64,000 nt of DNA from Nyssa sinensis (Eukaryota; Streptophyta; Magnoliopsida; Cornales; Nyssaceae): positions 11,899,006 to 11,963,005 of the forward strand of contig CM018052.1 in assembly GCA_008638375.1 (NCBI GenBank), read 5' to 3'. A model generated the notes under the pieces. The model saw only the letters and a program-made list of their open reading frames with translations. It searched no databases and was not told the DNA's origin. A program made the translations under genes and the position numbers. Positions 24,501 through 37,700 of the stretch are shown piece after piece (position 1 is the stretch's first letter; each line of letters starts with the position of its first letter).

Positions 24501-25414
24501 AGTTGAGAGATCAACTCGGTGATGACCCACTGATCCGACACCAAATTAACAAAAACTCCACCATCATCCATTGCATCCCCAATCGTCATTCAAGCCTCAC
24601 GGCCGTGCCTTCATCACAGCAACCAAAACAGAACAAAAAGGATAGAGATAGAACCTGTTCACCATTGTCAACCAAATCTACACAGCTATGGAAACTTCTG
24701 GACTGCCATATATACACGCCTCCAACCGGTTCCAGGAGCTTCCAATTTCTGCCGCACCGTCTAGAATCCTCCACTGCACCAACCCTCTCTTTTCTTTTCT
24801 CTATTTCGGTTTGGCTTCCTCCCGAAGTCTTTCCCTTTTTCTTTAAATATTCAGAAGCTTCGTGATGTGCCTCTTCCTCTCACGTGCTTCCAGTAGCTTC
24901 CAACGCTACTATTATTTCTTTTCTTTTTCTATCTTTTCATTCACCGACCTCCTTCTTCTAGCAGCTTCGGCTGCTATGTTAATTATATAGATCTATCACA
25001 TTTATTTTCTTAATTTATTACAATTATATAAAATATAATTTCTATGTATTTTATATATATATACTATTCCCATTCCAAAATATTAAATTAGAGAATGCCA
25101 ACCAATTTGGCATAAAACTGGGGCTCGATATCATTATTATATATTTTATCAATGTTGGGTCTCGTTTGTGTCTCATATTATATTTTTATAATTAATGATT
25201 CACGTTAGTTCCATTTATTCATTCCAGCACTCGATTGTCTATTTTTCCAAGCCTACATTATTTTTAATGGTCTGGATTAATTTTATATTTTCTAATAATT
25301 AATCTCGTCACGGTTTACTGTATTTCAAGCTATTTTAAATCATTAGCGTCACGTAACTTATATTTATTAGATCGGGGTGCAATCCTGGTTATGTCGAATT
25401 TTCGGGGTGTTACA
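21531..25414 (-). mobile_element. F1: 3.9-kb solo-LTR-like element
   Basis: Starts TGTCACATCCCGCACCCC and ends TTTTCGGGGTGTTACA, TSD ATTTG. The first ~170 bases are clearly homologous to F2 (CAACCAAAGGC, GAATTGCACTCCAA, AGCGGAATTTAAA). It is about 1.2 kb shorter than F2, so it is a subfamily or deletion form. Open frames such as 24488-24865 have no recognisable product. The right third is very AT-rich. Confidence 0.88.
22181..22248. repeat. 20-bp tandem repeat in F1
   Basis: Units AGCTCAARTAGAAYRGATAC repeat three times plus a partial copy. Confidence 0.9.
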
Positions 25415-26878
25415 ATTTGGGTTCGGGTAGCAGTAGGAGTATTTTGGTCATTTTAGTATTTCTACGGGTCTTTATTTTTCGGAGCCCCGTCTCATAAAAT
25501 AGACCTCACCATTGGATTCAGAATGGTCAAGATAGTCTAAATACACTATTCATTCACTTAAATTAGACTTTGCATTATTTCGCTATATTTATTTAATTAA
25601 TTTAATTTAATATAATTTATATATAAATATATATTCATGTGCATTTAGACAGCACGGGTATGCCGGTCAATTTGGGTTGGGTGGGGTTTCCTTCAAATGG
25701 TCACTGGTTCAAGTCCTATAGGGCACAGTCCCTTTTAATTTTTATTTCATTTTACTTATTAGTTATATAATATATATAATTTTGTGCGAATTAGTTGACA
25801 CGGGCTTGCCTATCAACATGGTTACACGCGCTTCGGTCTTACCCTTGGTTCCCCGTTCAAATCCGGGGGCAGCAGCCCCCGTTATTTTTTTTCTCTTTAT
25901 TCCTAAACCAAACAGTGGCTAAGCCACTTATCCGTGTATAGGATATCACAGTTCCTCATTAAATCCAATTTAATTTTCTACACTCACAACCGAACAGCCC
26001 CTTTCCCTTTAATTTAAAATACGCTTAACCTAAACAACGTAGCATCAAGACCCTAAGCCCCAACACGACATCGTTTAATAAAACACCGTTCATCGTCTCT
26101 TAGAGTTTTTCAGTGGGCAACAGTAGGATTTCGTCACCTTCTCTAGTGACGGCAACCCAGTTTCGATCATTTTCTTCACCCAATCCAATGCAGTTCCCTT
26201 CTATTTCTCATGAGGAATCCATATCTAAGCTTAGTTTTTCGTATAGGTAACCCTAACTGTTCGAATATAGGTTTTACTGTGAGAACACGATTTTTCGGTG
26301 AACTGTTCCTTTGAAGTTTCGTGCCTATTCCGTGACTGTTTCCACCCATTCTTTTCCCTAATCATCTTCTGCACTATCAAGGGTTAATTCTACCCCATAC
26401 AAATAGAGTTTGATGCATAAAATGTTAAGAACCCAATCTATCCTCTATACCTGCAACTGCCCTTTTCTAGCTCGTTACTAAACCAATTTGAGTGATTCTT
26501 TTTGTAAAATTTTTCTCATTCCATGCTTGTTCGAACCTTACTATTAAAACTAAATGAATATGCCTAAATCATGAAAACAGAAACTAAACTTCACTAACCC
26601 GTGTGAGCTTTTGGCTCGCAGTTTCCCCTCTTTTTCTTTTGGTTTCTCTTCTTCTTCTTCACTTCTGAATCTCAGGATCTCTCTCTGCTCCTTGGTTTCC
26701 TTCAATTGTTCCTAAATTTCTCTAAATGGCTAACTCTATTTATAGAGAATTTTCACTCGGTTGCCCCTCACTTGGAGCCATCTTTTCTCTCTCTTCCTAC
26801 CTTTCTTGCAGTCCTATTTGACTCCTCTTTTGCCGTCCATTCATTTTCCACCATCCACGTACCAACCCTATAACTTAT

Positions 26879-26880
26879 GA

Positions 26881-26912
<32 letters not shown>

Positions 26913-27175
26913 CACTTGCAGCCATGGTGTCGGCAGCTTGCTACCTTCACCATATCCACACACCTCACACCCACTTGACACACATACAGCGCACAAACAC
27001 AGTCTCTTTCTCTCTTTTTCCTTTCTTCCTTTTCTTTGCTTTTACTCATATTTAAATACCTATATATATATATATACAATACATTATACTATATATATAT
27101 ACACATATATAATACATATATTATACATGTATATATATATATATCCATATATATACGTGTACACTAGATTCTGAG
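26879..27175. repeat. (AT)n/(AC)n microsatellite cluster in G1 LTR
   Basis: Several TATATA runs with an ACACAC run, also present at the equivalent place in the other LTR (35262-35525). ORFs called across it are low-complexity artefacts. Confidence 0.85.
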
Positions 27176-27394
27176 CACGCACACATATACTGATATTTTG
27201 GGGCCTAGGTATACAAGACTCGGTCTTGGGTTACTCGGGTATCGCCCGACACTAGTTGTAGAAAATGAGCGATTCACATTCCAATACTATTCAATTCATA
27301 AAATATCATGATTTAGAGCTTAAACAGCTCGGGTTACACTACTCGACCGGGTCTACCTCGGTATATATGCCTTATCTCGGGTCGGGATATTACA

Positions 27395-27409
27395 TTCTTA
27401 CCCCCTTAA
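27395..27409 (-). other. G1 polypurine tract
   Basis: The minus strand reads TTAAGGGGGTAAGAA immediately before the 3' LTR start TGTAATATCCC. This is a standard PPT position and fixes the minus orientation. Confidence 0.8.
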
Positions 27410-28794
27410 AAATAAATTTGTCCCCGAACTTAGCATTTTTAACTCTGGTGGTTCCTGTGGTTTGTCTAACATCGTGGTACAACTTGAATAGGCGTGTACA
27501 TTTAAAATTTTTACTGAGAATCAAGTTTTATAGTCACATCAGATCAAGTTTTACTTTTCTAAAATTTTTGAGTGTATTTCACAACCCTCACATGAATTTC
27601 AATTCTTTTCTATGGTTCTCCTAGTTCTCCGTAAATTTTAAGACATCATTTAGTGAACAAAATTATGAAAGTTCTAAACGTAGCTTTAAAACTCTGTCTA
27701 TTAAGTTTACTAATATATCTGGGGTATATATCATTCCTCTATAGTAGGCCTACCATTCAACTAATTGTTCCTTGACCTCAAGTCAACTGTTTAAGAATAT
27801 CTGTGTCCTTGGTCCGTACTTCATGTGTCCTATATCTAACATGGTTCAATAATAGTTCCCTTGACGGACATATAAGCAATGAGTCTGGGTGCCCAATTCC
27901 TACATTCAGTGATAATGAGTCTTTTAAGAGTCGCCATTCATTCTATCTCGTCTATCAAGTAATCATTCATATCTATAACATTATGTAGTTCATTCTAAAG
28001 ATTATGAATCTTATCATTTAATCTGTTATTGCCCTTCGAAGTTATCAATCATGAAATCACTTAACTCATCAATGTCTTTAAACTTCTACGAGTATTAGCT
28101 CGACTAATAATCGTGTATCTAAGTTACATATTCTGCTTATTTCATGCATAATATCTATCATCAATCATTTTCTTAATGGAATTTGAACAGTTAACATATA
28201 ACTTAGGAGTTCTGTCTCTATGTTCAGCTAGTAGTAAATGTTGGAGCTATAAATCAATATATATAGCTAACAATATTGGGCACTTGTAAACAACTGAAAA
28301 ATACCTGTGACTACTAGTACAGTAGCCTGATTATCTTCCAAAACTATTCACTGTAAAAGATCAATGGTCAAAATTCATACAAGAATCTATCTATCATGTC
28401 AGGATTCACTCTACTTGAATATTGGTAATACTAGAACATCAGTGTCATCTCCTCTGAACCACTTATTACTAAACTGTTCTAACACCAAATCTTTGATATC
28501 AGCTGAATCTAATAATTCAAACTTAATGCTTTGTTTATCTCCTGGTATCTCTAGGTTTGGTAGGATAGGTGTAATGGTGTTATAGAATTCCATTCATTAA
28601 GTGCGTAGAGTTAACATAAAATCTCAGTAGTCTATAAATGTTATGAATAACTAGAGAAGTACATGTGACTATCACTATATTAGCCTAATCATTTCCAGGT
28701 GTTTACTATTTGCTGTAAAAGATAATAGTTAGCATTTACGTAAGATAGCCAATCAGTATTCATATATGAGTCTAACGTAATAATTAAACATTAT

Positions 28795-28896
28795 CTACGG
28801 CTGACTCCCAAGTAAAGCCTCAATGACCCTTGCCATCAGTCGCTCTAAGCGATTTATGCGATCCATAACTATCAATGTATTCCTTGTGATAACCAT
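28795..28896 (-). CDS. 33-codon ORF downstream of the G1 PBS, unrecognised
   Basis: First ATG-initiated minus-strand ORF of note after the PBS (about 150 bases downstream). The product would be a short basic/hydrophobic amphipathic helix with RLERLMARVIEALL. It could be a truncated gag N-terminus or chance. Expression and function are unknown. Confidence 0.2.
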   Translation of the reverse strand: MVITRNTLIVMDRINRLERLMARVIEALLGSQP

Positions 28897-29040
28897 GTCT
28901 GTAAAGATAACCAGTAAGATGTCTAGTCAATGTATAAGATAATAGTCAATGATTGTATGAAATCTATTTAAAGAAACGTCAGTTACATCTATCGACTCTA
29001 GTTTTAGTCCTATCTCCCATGACTTACAATCGAACCTATA

Positions 29041-29052
29041 GCTTTGATACCA
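29041..29052 (-). other. G1 primer binding site (initiator tRNA-Met type)
   Basis: The minus strand reads TGGTATCAAAGC three bases from the LTR end CGTGACA. It differs at one base from the canonical TGGTATCAGAGC. Confidence 0.85.
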
Positions 29053-29437
29053 AGCTGTCACGACCCGAAACCCACCTTATGTGGATCTCATGTCGCGGGG
29101 CTGACCTTAAGGCCGTCTCTACTTTTTCCATTCCTGTATCATAGTACTAACATGCAATGTATTTAAAAATTTAAATCAATAATCAGCAGAAGTCTTTTCA
29201 TTACAATAATCAGCTGAAGTCTTTTCAATACATAATATGGTTCTACAATAATAAAAAATAAGAACTAAACATAACCAGCACCCGTGGGTGGTGAATACAT
29301 GGGAGAACTAAAACATAAACTGGTACAGTTCCATAAAATGTCCCCCTACGCTCTCAGACTCCTACTGGGGTCTTGCAGCATCACTACCTGAAAGGTGGTA
29401 AGTAAGGTGGAATGAGCTACAAACGCTCAGCAAGTAA

Positions 29438-29442
29438 ATACA
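29438..29442. other. target site duplication, left copy of G2 (ATACA)
   Basis: ATACA at 29438-29442 and 32825-32829 flank G2. The uninterrupted site AAATACAGATCTC is at 20547-20559 in the other LTR. Confidence 0.95.
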
Positions 29443-32164
29443 TGTCACGACCCGAAACCCACCTTATGCGGATCTCGTGTCGCAGGGCCGACCCGAAGGC
29501 CGTCCCTACTTTTTCCATTCCTATATCATAGTACTAATATGCAATGTACTAAAAATTTTAAACAATGAATAGCGGAAGTCTTTATCAATTACAGTAATCC
29601 AGCGGAAGTCTTTTAAATAATTTAAAAACGAAAGTCTATTAGATACATGACATAGTTCTACATAAGACAAAATGAGAACTAAACGTAACCAGCACCCGGG
29701 GGTGGTGAATACATGGGAGAACTAACGTAGACTGGTACAGTACTTCAAAATGTCCCCCTACGCTCTCAGACTCCTACTGGGGTCTCGCAGCGTCATTACC
29801 TGAAATGGGGGTAAGTGGGGTGGAATGAGCTACAAAGCTCAGTAAGTAAATGCAGATCTCCAACACTGGTATCGATGATCAATGAATCCATGAATAAGAT
29901 TATGATAGCCAATCATAAGAATGAGATGCTGTGATAGCCAATGGAAACAATTGCCACGAGGGCCAATGAAAACAATTGCCACAAGGGCCAATGAACAGTA
30001 ATCACAATACACAATTAGGAGTATTGGGTGTAATATCAATATGAAGAAATTCAATGATAATATAACAACAATGAAGTACTGCCACAATGAACCGATCACA
30101 ATCAAATCAATCAATGCAAGTCCCTCAAGACTTGAAGAATCATAAGGGATAGTGCCATTCAACAATCAAGTTCTGTTAGTCATAAGAGATGCTGTTATTC
30201 TGTGTCAGGGTTCGGCAGACCCTCGATCTTTTGGGGCCCGGCATACCCCCTAGTGAATTCCAGTGAATTGCCATTTGTCCGTTCACGGACTTGACCCGTA
30301 GGTCCCAGTCAATCAGATAGCATCAGATGGGTGTTGTGACTGAGCACAACTCTCGTATTCATAAACATGTCATGATCATAAGTAATTCTATAAAATATAA
30401 AAACGGAATATCATTCATTCAATAGGGATACAACAGTAGGCTTTTCAAGGCATGGTTCAACATGTTAACAACGATATAGCAGTCAATCAATGTCCACAAG
30501 ATAGAACAATATCACATTGTGGATAGCAATAACATGTGGTACTTTCAAGGCATAGTGTAACATGATAGCAATGATACATCAGTCAATCAAATGTCCACAA
30601 GATAGAAAAATATCGAATTGTGGAACACAAGGATATCAATACATTCAAGAGTACGAGTTTGGCAGTAAAAGAATAACTTGGCTTTTGGAAACACCACATG
30701 TAAGAGAGAGTGATCCACTTACCTCTATCGTGATTCTATATCAGAAATCCGTGAGTGTACCCTTGCCTTTCGAGTTCCCTATATATCAGTGAATACGTTT
30801 TAGAATAAATTTTATTCATCAAATTTTATGCCTTTCTATCATAAGTAGCTCAAATACTAATTTAGACTTTACCATTGAGTTCGGAACGCCAAAGAAAGTC
30901 GGTTTAGGCTTTCGCGGAATTCCATTTGGACTTTTGTATTAAAAAGGGCAAAATGGTCATTTTTTACTTTACGTTATTTTATCCTTCGCGGTCTCGTCTC
31001 ACAAAACGGACCCCATCATTGGACTCAGAACGTTCGAGATAATAAATTCTAACTATTCGTTTGCCTCGTTTGGACTTCGTTTGACCCATATTTGAAATAG
31101 GGGCATTTTTGTAAAAATTAATATTTTATTAATTTTCCTGTTTGGGCCTTAGTGAGATTTCTTAAAACATTTGGGGCCGGTTTATAATTTCCAAAAGCTG
31201 CGGTCTGAACCAGTTGGTTCATAACCAAAAATCCTAAACCGGTCTGCCCCTTCACTGAACCAAACGGTTCAGTTTAATTCAAAGAACCGGATCCCAATAA
31301 CCACTGTTTACCTTATCCAGGGTTTGGATAACCCCAAACCTAATTTTCACATTTCTTATCACCGTAACCAAACAGTCCAATTCATTTAAAATTCAAACAT
31401 AAAACGACACAGTTTCACTTCCCATTTTATTTTTGGTCGGGTCCCGACCCGATCTGAACTTGGATCCGGTTTAATTTTAACCCGATAGCCTCACGACTTC
31501 ACGGTCGTCTTCCCCATTACTCCGGTAGGGTTCCGGTGGTGAACAGTCGTCTTCTCCAGTGACGGTCACCAGTTTTCGATCATTTTTCACCCTTTTTCCA
31601 ATGTATTTTTCTTTAGTTTTCCATGGTGCTTTCATTTCTAAGATTAGTTTCTCATTTGGTTTACCCTAGCTTCACGAAATAGCAAGAACAGTAGTTCTGG
31701 TCGGATTTGCGATTTTTTGATGAGCTTTGTTTCTCTAAAATTTCTTCACTGTTTTCACTCCTCTTTAATTCTAGATGGTTTCTGCACCTTAGAGGATTAT
31801 TTTCCTATCATTTAAATGGAGTTTTAAGTGTAAAATCTGTGGAACCTAGATTATCCATCGAACCTGCAACTAGGATTTTCTCTCTCATTTGTGAACCAAA
31901 TGAGGTACGGTTTGTTCCTATCAACGCCATTTTTCATGCTTGTTTAGACCCTATATTCAAAATAAATCGAATCATGCTATAACATTTCAAAACAGAAACA
32001 GTGGCTTACTTCCAATTTCGGATTCCCTTGGTGTTGAGCCCCTTTTACTCACGCCTCTACTCCAGACTTGTTCCCCTTCTTTCTCACTCAGAAACTCTCT
32101 TTTCTCTTTTGTTTTTCACTTTCAAATTTAGCCATGCACATTGTATATGTGTACTCATCACCTG

Positions 32165-32197
<33 letters not shown>

Positions 32198-32324
32198 ATC
32201 AGACCTAGCCATGCCCTGAGATCTCCCTACACACTCCAACACCCACTTTCTCTCACCACCACTCTCTATTGAGTGTTATACACTTAACTATTTCACACAC
32301 ATACAACCGTACACACACCTCTTG

Positions 32325-32355
<31 letters not shown>

Positions 32356-32824
32356 TCTACCCTCACCCACTCACACACACTTGCACAGCTGGTAACAGCC
32401 TTTTGCCCACTTTCTTTTCTTTCCCCTTTTTCCTTTCATTTAATATACACATATATATATGGTATAATATATTATATATATACATGTATAAACTCATGAT
32501 TATACATATTTTATGCATACCTATATGCCCATATATATACGTATATACTAAACTCTGGGCACGTATGCATACACTAATATTTCATGGTCTACGTTCATGG
32601 GTGCATGTATGCATGCATGGGTTTACGTGCGTGCACACATTACGAGGTATAGTTCTAGGCTGCTCGGGCATTGCCCAATGCTGACTGTGTAATTGATACT
32701 GTTCACGTTCTAAGGTCATATGTGATGTCAGAATATAGAATTTAAACATCTCGGATTATAACTGACAGTGCTACCCGACCCAGTCTGCCTCGATATACGT
32801 GTTAGTCCAGGTCGGGGTATTACA
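29443..32824 (-). mobile_element. G2: 3382-bp solo LTR of the G family inserted in a G LTR
   Basis: Starts TGTCACGACCCGAAACCCAC and ends CAGGTCGGGGTATTACA, with TSD ATACA. Length (3382 bp) matches the reconstructed G1 LTRs, so this is a true solo LTR and not a partial element. It is visibly more diverged, with indels around 30200 and a different 31000-32700 portion. It holds a (CT)n run at 32166-32196. Confidence 0.92.
32166..32196. repeat. (CT)n microsatellite
   Basis: Pure CT dinucleotide run within G2. Confidence 0.95.
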
Positions 32825-33984
32825 ATACAGATCTCCGACACTGGTACTACTGATCATAAAAGAACATGAATCCATGAATATGAATATGATAGCTAATCAT
32901 AAGAAAAAGATGCTGTGATAGCCAATGAGAACAATAGCCATGATGGCCAATGAACAATGAAGGTCACAATATTCAATCAAGAGTAATGGATATAACATCA
33001 ACATGGAACTCTCAATAACAATGTATCAACATGAAAATACTGCCACAATAAACCGATCACAATCAAATCAATGAAGAATGTCCTCTCAGTGTAAGATAAT
33101 CATAAGGAACAGTGCCATTCAATAACGTAGTCATATCAATCCATAAGAGACGCATTTACTTTGTTCCTCTAATGTAGAATGCCAATGAGAGTGCCAATGA
33201 AAAATGCCTACAAGAAATACCATTCTCGCCACCTGTCCATTCACAGACTCGACCCTTAGGTCCCCAATCAAGTCAGAAAGCATTGGATGGATATTGTGAC
33301 TGAGCACAAATTTGGTATACATAACCATGTCATGATCATAAGTGATTCCATAAGAGTATAAAAATGGAATATCATATATACAGTGGAAACATAACAGTAG
33401 GCCTTTCAAGGCATGGTTCAATATGATAACAATGATATAGCAGTCAATCAATGTCCACAAGATAGAACAATATCACATTGTGGAAAACAATAACATCAGG
33501 CACGTTCAAGAGTACAAGTTCGGCAGTAAAGAGAATAAACTTGGCTTGGAAACACCACATGGAAGAGAAAGTGATTTACTTACCTCTAAATGTAGTCCTA
33601 GATCAGTATTTCATGAGTTTGCCCCTTCCTTTTGAGTTCCCTATATATCAGTAGATACGTCTCAGAATTAATGCTATTCATAAAATTTTATGCCTTGCTA
33701 TCATAAGTATCTCTATCACTAATTTAGACTCTACCATTGAGTCCGGAATGCTAAGAAAGTCAGTTTAGACTTTCGCGGAATTCTATTTGGGTTCGGGTAG
33801 CAGTAGGGGTATTTTGGTCATTTTAGTATTCCTACGGGTCTTTATTTTTCGGAGCCCTGTCTCGTAAAACGAACCTCACCATTGGATTCAGAATAGTCGA
33901 GATAGTCAAAATACACTATTCATTCACTTAAATTGGACTTCGCATTGTTTCGCTATATTTATTTAATTAATTTAATTTAATATA

Positions 33985-34019
<35 letters not shown>

Positions 34020-36917
34020 TGCACATTTAGACAGCACGGGCATGCCTGTCAATTTGGGTTGGGTTGGGGTTTCCTTCAAACGGTCACTGGTTCGAGTCCT
34101 ATAGGGCGCAGTCCCCTTTTAATTTTTATTTCATTTTACTTATTAGTTATATAATATATATAATTTTGTGCGAATTAGTTGACACGGGCTTGCCTGTCAA
34201 TATGGTTACACGCGCTTCAGTCTTACCCTTGGTTCCCCGCTCGAATCTCGGGGGCAGCAGCCCCCATGATTTTTTTCTCTTTATTCCTAAACCAAACAGT
34301 GGCTAAGCCACTTATCCGTGTATAGGATATCACAGTTCCTTATTAAATCCGATTTAATGTTCTACACTCACAACCGAACAGCCCCTTTCCCTTTAATTTA
34401 AAATACGCTTAACCTAAACGACGTAGCATCAAGGCCCCAAGCCCCAACATGACACCGTTTAATAAAACACTGTTCATCATCTTTTCGGGTTTTTCGGTGG
34501 GCAATAGTAGGGTTCTGTCACCTTCTCTAGTGACAGTAACCCAGTTCCGATCATTTTCTTCACCAAATCCAATGAAGTTCCCTTCTATTTCTCATGAGGA
34601 ATCCATATCTAAGCTTAGTTTTTCGTATAGGTAACCCTAACTGTTCGAATATAGGTTTTACTGTGAGAACACGATTTTTCGGTGGACTGTTCCTTTGAAG
34701 TTTCGTGCCTATTCCGTGACTGTTTCTACCCATTCTCTTCCCTAATCATCTTCTGCACTATCAAGGGTTAATTATACCCTATACAAACAATGTTTGATGC
34801 ATAAAATGTTAAGAACCCGATCTATCCTCTATACTTACAACTACCCTTTTCTAGCTCGTTACTAAACCAATTTGAGTGATTCTTTTTGTAAAATTTTCCT
34901 CATTCCATGCTTGTTCGAACCGTACTATTAAAACTCAACGAATATGCCTAAATCATGAAAACAGAAACTGAACTTCACTAACCCGTGTGAGCTTTTGGCT
35001 CGTAGTTTCCCCTCCTTTTCTTTTGGTTTCTCTTCTTCTTCTTCACTTCTGAATCTCAGGATCTCTTTCTGCTTCTTGGTTTCCTTCAATTGTTCCTAAA
35101 TTTCTCTAAATGGCCAACTCTATTTATGGAGAATTTTCACTCGGTTGCCCACCACTTGCAACCACTTTTTCTCTCTCTTCCTACCTTTCTTGCAGCCCTA
35201 TTTGACTCCCCTTTTACCGTCCATTCATCATCCACCATCCACACACCAACCCTACAACATATAAATATATATATATATAGACACACACACACAACACTTG
35301 CATCCATGGTGTCGGCAACCTTACTGCCTTGACCATATCCATACACTTCACACCCACTTGACACATATACAGCACACACACAATCTCCTTCTCTCTTTTT
35401 CCTTTCTTCCTTTCCTTTGCTTTTACTCATATTTAAATACCTATATATATAAACACACACAATACATTATACTATATATATAAATATATAATACACATAT
35501 TATACATGTATATATATATCCATATACATACGTGTACACTAGATTCTGAGCACGCACACATACACTGATATTTCGGGGCCTAGGTATACATGTGTACGCA
35601 TGTTTGCATGGGAATACGTGTATGCACGCATTACGAGACTCAATCTTGGGCTGCTCGAGTATCGCCGGACACTACTTGTAGAAAATGAGTCGTTCACATT
35701 CCAATACTATTCAATCCATAAAATATCATGATTTCGAGCTTAAACAGCTCGGGTTACAACTGGTGTTACACTACTCGACTGGGTCTACCTCAGTATACGT
35801 GCCTTATCTCGGGTCGGGATATTGCACCTAGCATCCAAAAACATTGGAAACTCCTCTTTCGGATCTTAATTCGACTTTCAATTGCTTAATATAAGTCTAG
35901 GGGTATAATTATTATTTTCTTACTTTATGTAGGACCATCACCGGGTCCCAATTTATTCAATCTGATCATATTTTTGAATCTCGAGCATCTAATAACTTTG
36001 GAACAGGCCCTTCTAAATTTTAATTAGCCTTTAAGTTTCTCAAACTATCATTAGGGCATTTTCATAATTTTTCATATTCATATAGGACCACCCCGGGTCC
36101 CCGAATGTCCAAACCGACTCTACCATTGACTCCGGAATGCCCAAAAATCATAAGAATGACCCCTCTTTCATTTTAATTGGATTTGATTTCAATTTTATAA
36201 CCAAATGAGCCTTTTGTAATTTCTTTAAAATTAGTTCACTGATTTGTAATTAACTCAAACAAATCAACCCTTTTTAATTTCTTCTAAATCAATTTTCATT
36301 CTCTGTTTCCAAGCCTTAATCAATTTCAATTTCAATTTTCGGAATAGGAATAACCCTATTCTAGTTCCAATCAATTTATGGATTTTCAATTCAACCATAA
36401 CCAAACAACCCCTTAGACCCAACCAACCATGGGCCCAACCTGAACCCTAAGACCCTGCCTGATCCATGACCCAAGACTCGACCTAGTTTGACCGTTGACC
36501 CATTGACCGATCAACGTCGGATTTGACCGCCGCCAGCGAAGCTCCAGTCCCCTTCTTTATGGAGCCCTGCTAGAAAATCGAAAACCCTAGTTTTTCACCG
36601 TATTTAATTGCTCTATTTTTTATCCTTTTTCTTTCTAAACTTCATATATTATCATTCTACACACTTTAAGATGGATTTTAAGCGTTAACAGCCCTCGAAT
36701 CAATGACAAGCTTTCAAGATCCCGATTCTCCGACGAGCTGGTTATCTGGCCAGTTCACCGTTGTCCCAACCCTCATTTGCACCGAACTACTTCCAAAAAA
36801 ATGTCTAGGTTCACATTTTACCACCCTAGATTAGTTTTTGAGGTCAACTTGAAAGGAAATCAAGAGACCCACTTTCAGTTTCCTTCTCTATACTATACAT
36901 ACAAACATATCTCTATA

Positions 36918-36920
<3 letters not shown>

Positions 36921-36972
<52 letters not shown>
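36921..36972. repeat. (AC)n(AT)n microsatellite
   Basis: About 17 CA units followed by an AT run. Confidence 0.95.
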
Positions 36973-37200
36973 TAAAAATGGCATATAAACAGGCACACTG
37001 AGCTCGGGAAACTGACCATAGTCACAGAAGAGTTTAGAAAAATTCCCTACCTCACTTCCATGTTAGAGAGAGAGAATTCAGTTTTTAGAGAGAGAAAGGT
37101 TAGAGAGACCATCAATTGCTGCTCTGCCTTGGTTCTCGCTCTAGTTCAGGCTTCCTCTTTTCCTTCCCCCTCATTTCTTTTATCTTTTTCTTCTTCTTTT

Positions 37201-37205
37201 AATTT
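37201..37205. other. target site duplication, left copy of F3 (AATTT)
   Basis: AATTT at 37201-37205 is matched by AATTT at 47497-47501, just after the GATGTGACA end of F3. Confidence 0.9.
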
Positions 37206-37623
37206 TGTAACACCCCGATCCTGTATAATTAATAATTAAATATTAATTATTAATTAATACCGGCTCAGAGAATAATCAAGGGAATTAACCCTAATCTCCG
37301 GACGGTCAAGATAGATAGAAAAAACAATTAAAACATGTTCGAGAATAGGGTACAATACCCGAACCTAATTACCAATTAATTAGGTGAAATAATGTCAATT
37401 TAACACTGACGGAATTCGAATTAATTAACCACAGAAATCCCGAATGACTAATAAATGACACGGAACCTCTAACACTGTAGATAACTGAAATATAAAACTC
37501 TCGGAACAAACCGCATAGAAAAAGGAGTTACGGAATGAAAGTTATGAGACAAACATCAAAAACTGAATTAATGCGCAGCCAAACAGGGCCTTAGCCCAAA
37601 ATGGTGAAAAATGGCCAAATTGG

Positions 37624-37700
37624 TGGTCAAGGGGAATTGAACCCTTAACCTATGGAAGGAATGAATCTCACCCAAAAACTTAACCAAGTGGCCATCCAGC
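37624..37700 (-). other. tRNA-like segment in F3
   Basis: On the minus strand a TGGCCACTTGG A-box-like motif is followed about 40 bases later by GGTTCAATTCC, an exact B-box form. An AAGGG/CCCTT-like arm surrounds the B box. A relative lies in F2 at 46491-46564. It is probably a captured tRNA or SINE head rather than a working tRNA gene: no acceptor stem closes cleanly. Confidence 0.45.

Larger units (their letters stand above)
20141..27394 (-). mobile_element. G1 3' LTR (left), interrupted by F1
   Basis: Runs from TGTCACGACCCGAAACCCAC to GGTCGGGATATTACA in plus coordinates. It is colinear with 29056-35826: both share the region around GCAATGTATTTAAAAATTT, GATAGCCAAT repeats, the TTTAGACTTTCGC stretch and the terminal microsatellites. 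F1 sits at 21531-25414. Frames such as 20881-21198 (minus) are open in both LTRs simply because the LTRs are copies. Confidence 0.88.
27395..29055 (-). other. G1 internal region, 1.66 kb, no gag-pol
   Basis: No capsid, protease, RT, RNase H or integrase motif in any frame. Two short minus-strand ORFs are visible. One of 33 codons (28795-28896) reads MDRINRLERLMARVIEALLG internally, an amphipathic helix. One of 60 codons (28411-28593) has an acidic GDDTDVLVLP ending. Neither is recognised. An element this short inside must rely on proteins from another element for mobility. Confidence 0.7.
20141..35826 (-). mobile_element. G1: complete non-autonomous LTR retrotransposon with ~3.4-kb LTRs
   Basis: Two direct long repeats (20141-27394 and 29056-35826) flank a 1661-bp internal region and the whole has TSD CCTAG. 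After subtracting nested F1 and G2 with their TSDs, the LTRs are about 3365 and 3384 bp. A PBS lies inside the right LTR and a PPT inside the left one, both reading on the minus strand. No gag-pol domain is detectable. Ends TGTAATATCCCGACCCGAG and the AAGGGGGTAAGAA tract resemble long-LTR Ty3/gypsy (Tekay/Del-like) elements, which is inference. Confidence 0.88.
29056..35826 (-). mobile_element. G1 5' LTR (right), interrupted by G2
   Basis: Runs from TGTCACGACCCGAAACCCAC (29056) to GGTCGGGATATTGCA (35826) in plus coordinates. Terminal CA is intact, with one substitution relative to the left LTR end (TTGCA versus TTACA). G2 sits inside at 29443-32824. The region 32830-35826 is colinear with 20550-27394 minus F1. 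Confidence 0.88.
35827..37205. other. J sequence between G1 and F3
   Basis: No ORF of interest. It contains the module ACCATTGACTCCGGAATGCC (36124-36143), TCGACCTAGTTTGACCGTTGAC-like text near 36478 and an AC microsatellite. It is the continuation of J after the CCTAG duplication. Confidence 0.6.

Noticed and set aside
24488..24865. 125-codon ORF in F1
   Set aside because: No domain seen. It is within a solo-LTR-like element with Pro/Ser-rich low-complexity content, so probably fortuitous.
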